In this document: positions 62,201-64,000 of the stretch, piece after piece
How positions within the stretch are numbered: the first letter of the stretch is position 1
How the letters are laid out: the number at the start of each line of letters is the position of its first letter
Assembly: GCF_000426505.1 (NCBI RefSeq)
Contig: NZ_AUFM01000015.1
Coordinates: 486,726-550,725, forward strand
Reading direction: 5' to 3'
Source: Nisaea denitrificans DSM 18348
Lineage (GTDB): Bacteria; Pseudomonadota; Alphaproteobacteria; Thalassobaculales; Thalassobaculaceae
Length of the DNA: 64,000 bases
Notes under the pieces: generated by a model
What the model was told of the DNA's origin: nothing
Databases searched by the model: none
Seen by the model: only the letters and a program-made list of their open reading frames with translations
Translations under genes and position numbers: made by a program

Positions 62201-64000
62201 CTGACCCGGCATCGACGCTGTCATTGCCAGCGCCTCCGTCGAGGGAATCCGCTCCCGCGCCGCCGCTCAGCGTGTCCTCGCCGGCACCGCCGTCGAGGAT
62301 GTCGTTGCCTTCGCCGCCATCAAGCTGATCGCTTCCAGCTGCACCGGACAGCGTATCGTCGCCGCTCGCACCGGAGAGGATATCCGCACCATCCGCGCCG
62401 TCGAGGGCATCATCGCCTGTGCCACCGTCGAGGCTGTCGTTTCCGAGCCCGCCGTTAAGTGTGTCGGCACCGGCACCACCATAGAGGGCATCGTCGTCGG
62501 CCCCGCCATCCAGGACGTCATTGCCGTCACCACCGACCAGCGTATCGTCTCCGCTGGCGCCGGAAAGCGTATCCGCCCCTGTGCTGCCATCGACAGAGTC
62601 GTTACCGTCGCCACCATTCAGCAGGTCGTTGCCTGCGCCGCCGTCGATGACGTCGTCGCCGCCAAGACCGTCGATGGTGTCGTCACCGTCCGTTCCGGTC
62701 AGGCTGTCTGCGCCTTCGGACGCGGTGACGTCGGGGGAGAAGCTGATCGAGGTCTTGCCGTCCGCCGTGGAGGTGGTGACCGAGTTGAACTCGCCAGCCA
62801 TGCTGAAGGTTGCATCCGCGGAGCCGTTTCCGTCCGCATCGATCGCGACCGTGGTCGTGCCGTCGGAAGTGGTCAGCGTCACCGCATCGTCGCCGAAGGA
62901 GGCGTTCGCGATCACCAGATCGCCGGTCTCCGGATCGTAGTCGGTGATGCTGTCGCCATCGAGATCCGCAAGATCGCCGACAAAGCTGTCCGCACCGTCG
63001 CCGCCCGCAAGCGTGTCGGCACCGGCACCGCCAGTGATCTCGTCATCGCCCGCACCGCCGGAAATCAGATCGTCGCCTGCACCGCCATCGATTGTTTCCG
63101 CATTGTCGCCGCCGGTGATGGCATCGTTGCCGTCGCCGCCTGCGACCTCATCGGCTCCGCCGCCACCGGAGATTGTGTCGTCACCAGCTCCGCCGTCGAT
63201 GGTTTCCGCCGCGTTGCTGCCCGTGATGACATCGTTTCCAGCGCCACCGTCGAGAACGTCGGTACCGCCCAGATTGACGAGCGTGTCATCGCCTTCGCCA
63301 CCGAGAACAGTGTCGGTTCCGCCGCCGGCCGTGATTGCGTCATTGCCGGTACCGCCATCAAGCAGGTCGTTACCGCCACCGCCGCTGAGCGCGTCGGCAT
63401 CAGCACCGCCGGAAAGCGTGTCCGCGTCGGCGCTGCCGATCAGCGTGTCGTCACCCGACCCGCCATCCATGGCATCCGAGCCCGCGCCGCCATCCATGAC
63501 GTCGTCGCCGGCCCCGCCATAAAGGGCGTCGTCATCGTCACCGCCCGAAAGGGTGTCATTGCCGGCCCCACCATAGAGCTGGTCGTTCCCGGCGCCGCCG
63601 GTGATCTCGTCATCGCCTTCAAAACCGGCGAGCACATCGTCACCGCCAAGACCGTCGAGCGTATCGTTGCCGCCGAGACCAGACAGTGTGTCGTTGCCTC
63701 CGAAGCCGCTGATGGCGTCGTCGCCTTCGGTCGCCTGCTCGTCGGCAATGACGATGTCTTCGATGTTGGAGACCGTCAGACCGTCGAGATCGGAGCGGGT
63801 GTCGACATAAAGCGTATCCTCGCCGGAACCACCGTCCACGACGCCAGAGTCGCCTGCATAGATAGCGTCCGCGCCGTCACCGGCATTGACCGTGTCGCTG
63901 CCGTCGGTTGCGTCAATTGTGTCGTCGCCGGCTCCGCCGTCGAGAACGTCGTTCCCGGCGCCGCCGTCAAGCAGATCGGCATCCGCGCCGCCCGAGAGCG
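59298..64000 (-). CDS. Giant RTX calcium-binding protein with FG-GAP/VCBS-like C-terminus (5' end outside window)
   Basis: The frame is open to the window edge, so at least 1566 residues are seen and the N-terminus is missing. The in-frame GTG at 63839 lies inside the repeats and is not a start. It contains many tandem RTX nonapeptides of GGxGxDxLx type, which bind Ca outside the cell. Three spacers of about 90 residues (62690-62990, 61195-61470, 60480-60735) share a DADGNGSADATF-like loop. The C-terminus has eight repeats of about 48 residues at 59301-60467, each with DFDGDGKQD-like Ca loops and a VSVWEMDGG motif. Type I secretion is inferred; no transporter gene is in the window. Confidence 0.9.
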   Translation of the reverse strand, partial: LSGGADADLLDGGAGNDVLDGGAGDDTIDATDGSDTVNAGDGADAIYAGDSGVVDGGSGEDTLYVDTRSDLDGLTVSNIEDIVIADEQATEGDDAISGFGGNDTLSGLGGNDTLDGLGGDDVLAGFEGDDEITGGAGNDQLYGGAGNDTLSGGDDDDALYGGAGDDVMDGGAGSDAMDGGSGDDTLIGSADADTLSGGADADALSGGGGNDLLDGGTGNDAITAGGGTDTVLGGEGDDTLVNLGGTDVLDGGAGNDVITGSNAAETIDGGAGDDTISGGGGADEVAGGDGNDAITGGDNAETIDGGAGDDLISGGAGDDEITGGAGADTLAGGDGADSFVGDLADLDGDSITDYDPETGDLVIANASFGDDAVTLTTSDGTTTVAIDADGNGSADATFSMAGEFNSVTTSTADGKTSISFSPDVTASEGADSLTGTDGDDTIDGLGGDDVIDGGAGNDLLNGGDGNDSVDGSTGADTLSGASGDDTLVGGDGNDVLDGGADDDALYGGAGADTLNGGLGNDSLDGGTGDDALDGADGADILSGASGDDTLSGAAGSDQLDGGEGNDILDGGAGEDTLSGGAGADSLDGGAGNDSVDAGSGANTVVGGAGDDTVTAGADNDLLSGGDGSDVIDGGEGDDTIDGGAGNDALTGGAGNDQINSGDGNDTVSGGAGNDTIVNIGGSDSLDGGDGNDAISGSDADETISGGAGDDMLSGGGANDLLDGGDGNDVITAGSGVDTVLGGSGDDTIVNEGGADNVSGGDGNDVITGSDTAETIDGGAGDDTIFGGGGTDSIDGGDGNDQITGGDNAETIDGGAGDDLISGGSGDDSIAAGSGSDTIDGGAGADSIVGDLAGLDGDSITGFDPETGDLVIANASFGADKVSLSQADGKTTVTIDADGNGSADATFTIAGTFLSVTASTADGRTTLTFSTEAVPTENADTLLGAIGDDTIRGLGGDDLIYGGDGNDLLDGGTGNDTLSGGLGNDILSGADGADLLIGGDGADVLKGGAGNDTLSGSAGNDALSGGVGADSLVADAGNDTLDGGDGNDILSGGLGSDTLVGGNGADLMFGGDGADMLTGGAGNDTFAGTGSDLSGDTISDLTDGDAVLIKGAEFSSDNVTLTFADGVTTVAIDSTGDGNADASFTLDGEFKSVTASAASGDTTLAFSTEPAIDPNQERFKVQATGDFDGDGKQDLLLVSNKSNVSVWTLDGATADGKGLTGALNRGGDFSIKAVGDFDGDGDDDILLHGTDGAISVWEMNGTAADAKVFSGRLQSGWEITGTADFDGDGGLDILLRGQDGAVSIWQMDGGTVTNRSYAGQMSSDWTVETLADFNGDGKSDILARNSDGAVSVWEMDGGTASNKSYAGTLDSSWDIGAVADFDGDGKQDIMAVKNDGSVSVWEMDGGVASSKSFAGKLGAGWKVEAVEDFTGDGKADVLTKSADGAVSVWEMDGGTVTARTYVGKLGEGWEIEKIADFNGDGSQDLLTASADGIVSLWEMDAGGASSKSYVGKLQENWEIGEVADFNGDGTADIQLQNTETGQVSIWEMDGADVVVAGLTGNLWNDLI
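59301..60467 (-). repeat. Eight tandem ~48-residue FG-GAP/VCBS-like repeats
   Basis: About 1.17 kb coding for eight imperfect repeats of about 48 residues (about 144 bp). Each starts with a W/F-x-I/V beta strand, has an Asp-rich DxNGDG or DxDGDG Ca loop and a core VSVWEMDGG variant, and ends in a YxGKL-like strand. They form the C-terminal end of the RTX protein, suggesting a beta-propeller-like domain of eight blades. Confidence 0.85.

Noticed and set aside
60061..62940. Long plus-strand frames rich in Ser and Pro opposite the RTX gene
   Set aside because: They are complements of GGxGxDxLx codons. The regular repeats in the minus frame explain the absence of stops.

Overview
The window is GC-rich chromosomal DNA from an alphaproteobacterium. 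The evidence is the dnaA-dnaN-recF-gyrB order, a RegB/RegA (PrrBA/ActSR) redox two-component pair, a BigR/SqrR-type sulfide repressor, a SenC/SCO1 copper chaperone and the style of the UgpBAEC transporter. A marine Rhodospirillales-like bacterium is my best guess; the exact genus cannot be read from the sequence. The window opens inside dnaA and ends inside a giant RTX gene, so both edge genes are partial.

Region 1 (1-6.8 kb) is the replication block: dnaA (3' part), dnaN, recF and gyrB on the plus strand, followed by a long imperfect inverted repeat and a small SHOCT-type lipoprotein gene. Region 2 (6.8-8.7 kb) is a sulfide/persulfide detoxification locus. A metallo-beta-lactamase-fold hydrolase is divergent from a BigR-like ArsR repressor and a membrane rhodanese, and a perfect 9-bp-arm palindrome lies between them. 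Region 3 (8.7-16.6 kb) holds a TPR protein, a class A penicillin-binding protein with a histone-like tail behind a very AT-rich gap, a membrane endonuclease/exonuclease/phosphatase-fold protein, a YgjP-type metalloprotease, a Bcr/CflA transporter and Ada. Region 4 (16.8-21.1 kb) is a complete ugpBAEC-like glycerol-3-phosphate ABC operon with a candidate Pho box upstream and an intercistronic hairpin after ugpB.

Region 5 (21-27 kb) contains a MarR regulator divergent from a nitroreductase, two EamA exporters, an SLC13-type permease and a DHDPS/NAL-family aldolase. Around 27.3-28.3 kb is a divergent pair of unrecognised, lower-GC genes. Region 6 (28.4-33 kb) has SCO1/SenC, a SYLF protein, the cobalamin genes cobC-cobS and cobT, and a Nudix hydrolase. 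Region 7 (33-36.7 kb) has an ABC-2 exporter next to regB-regA. Region 8 (36.7-41.1 kb) is a small acyl-CoA catabolic cluster: an SDR, a CaiB CoA-transferase and a hydratase, divergent from a VOC protein and an IclR regulator.

Region 9 (41.1-59.2 kb) is a Wzx/Wzy-type exopolysaccharide locus. A degenerate EAL-domain protein is divergent from an outer-membrane barrel protein, a Wza-like export lipoprotein, a Wzc/GumC-like copolymerase and a WcaJ-like initiating transferase. These are followed by a minus-strand block with an epimerase, a WecG/TagA transferase, two GT4s, a Wzy/ligase and a GT2. A methyltransferase-like protein, two unrecognised proteins (possibly a helical toroid plus a beta-sandwich partner) and a Wzx flippase complete it. 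Region 10 (59.3-64 kb) is the C-terminal part of a very large Ca-binding RTX protein ending in eight 48-residue FG-GAP/VCBS-like repeats. It is probably a type I secreted matrix or adhesion protein. Together, regions 9 and 10 read as a biofilm-matrix locus, possibly under c-di-GMP control.
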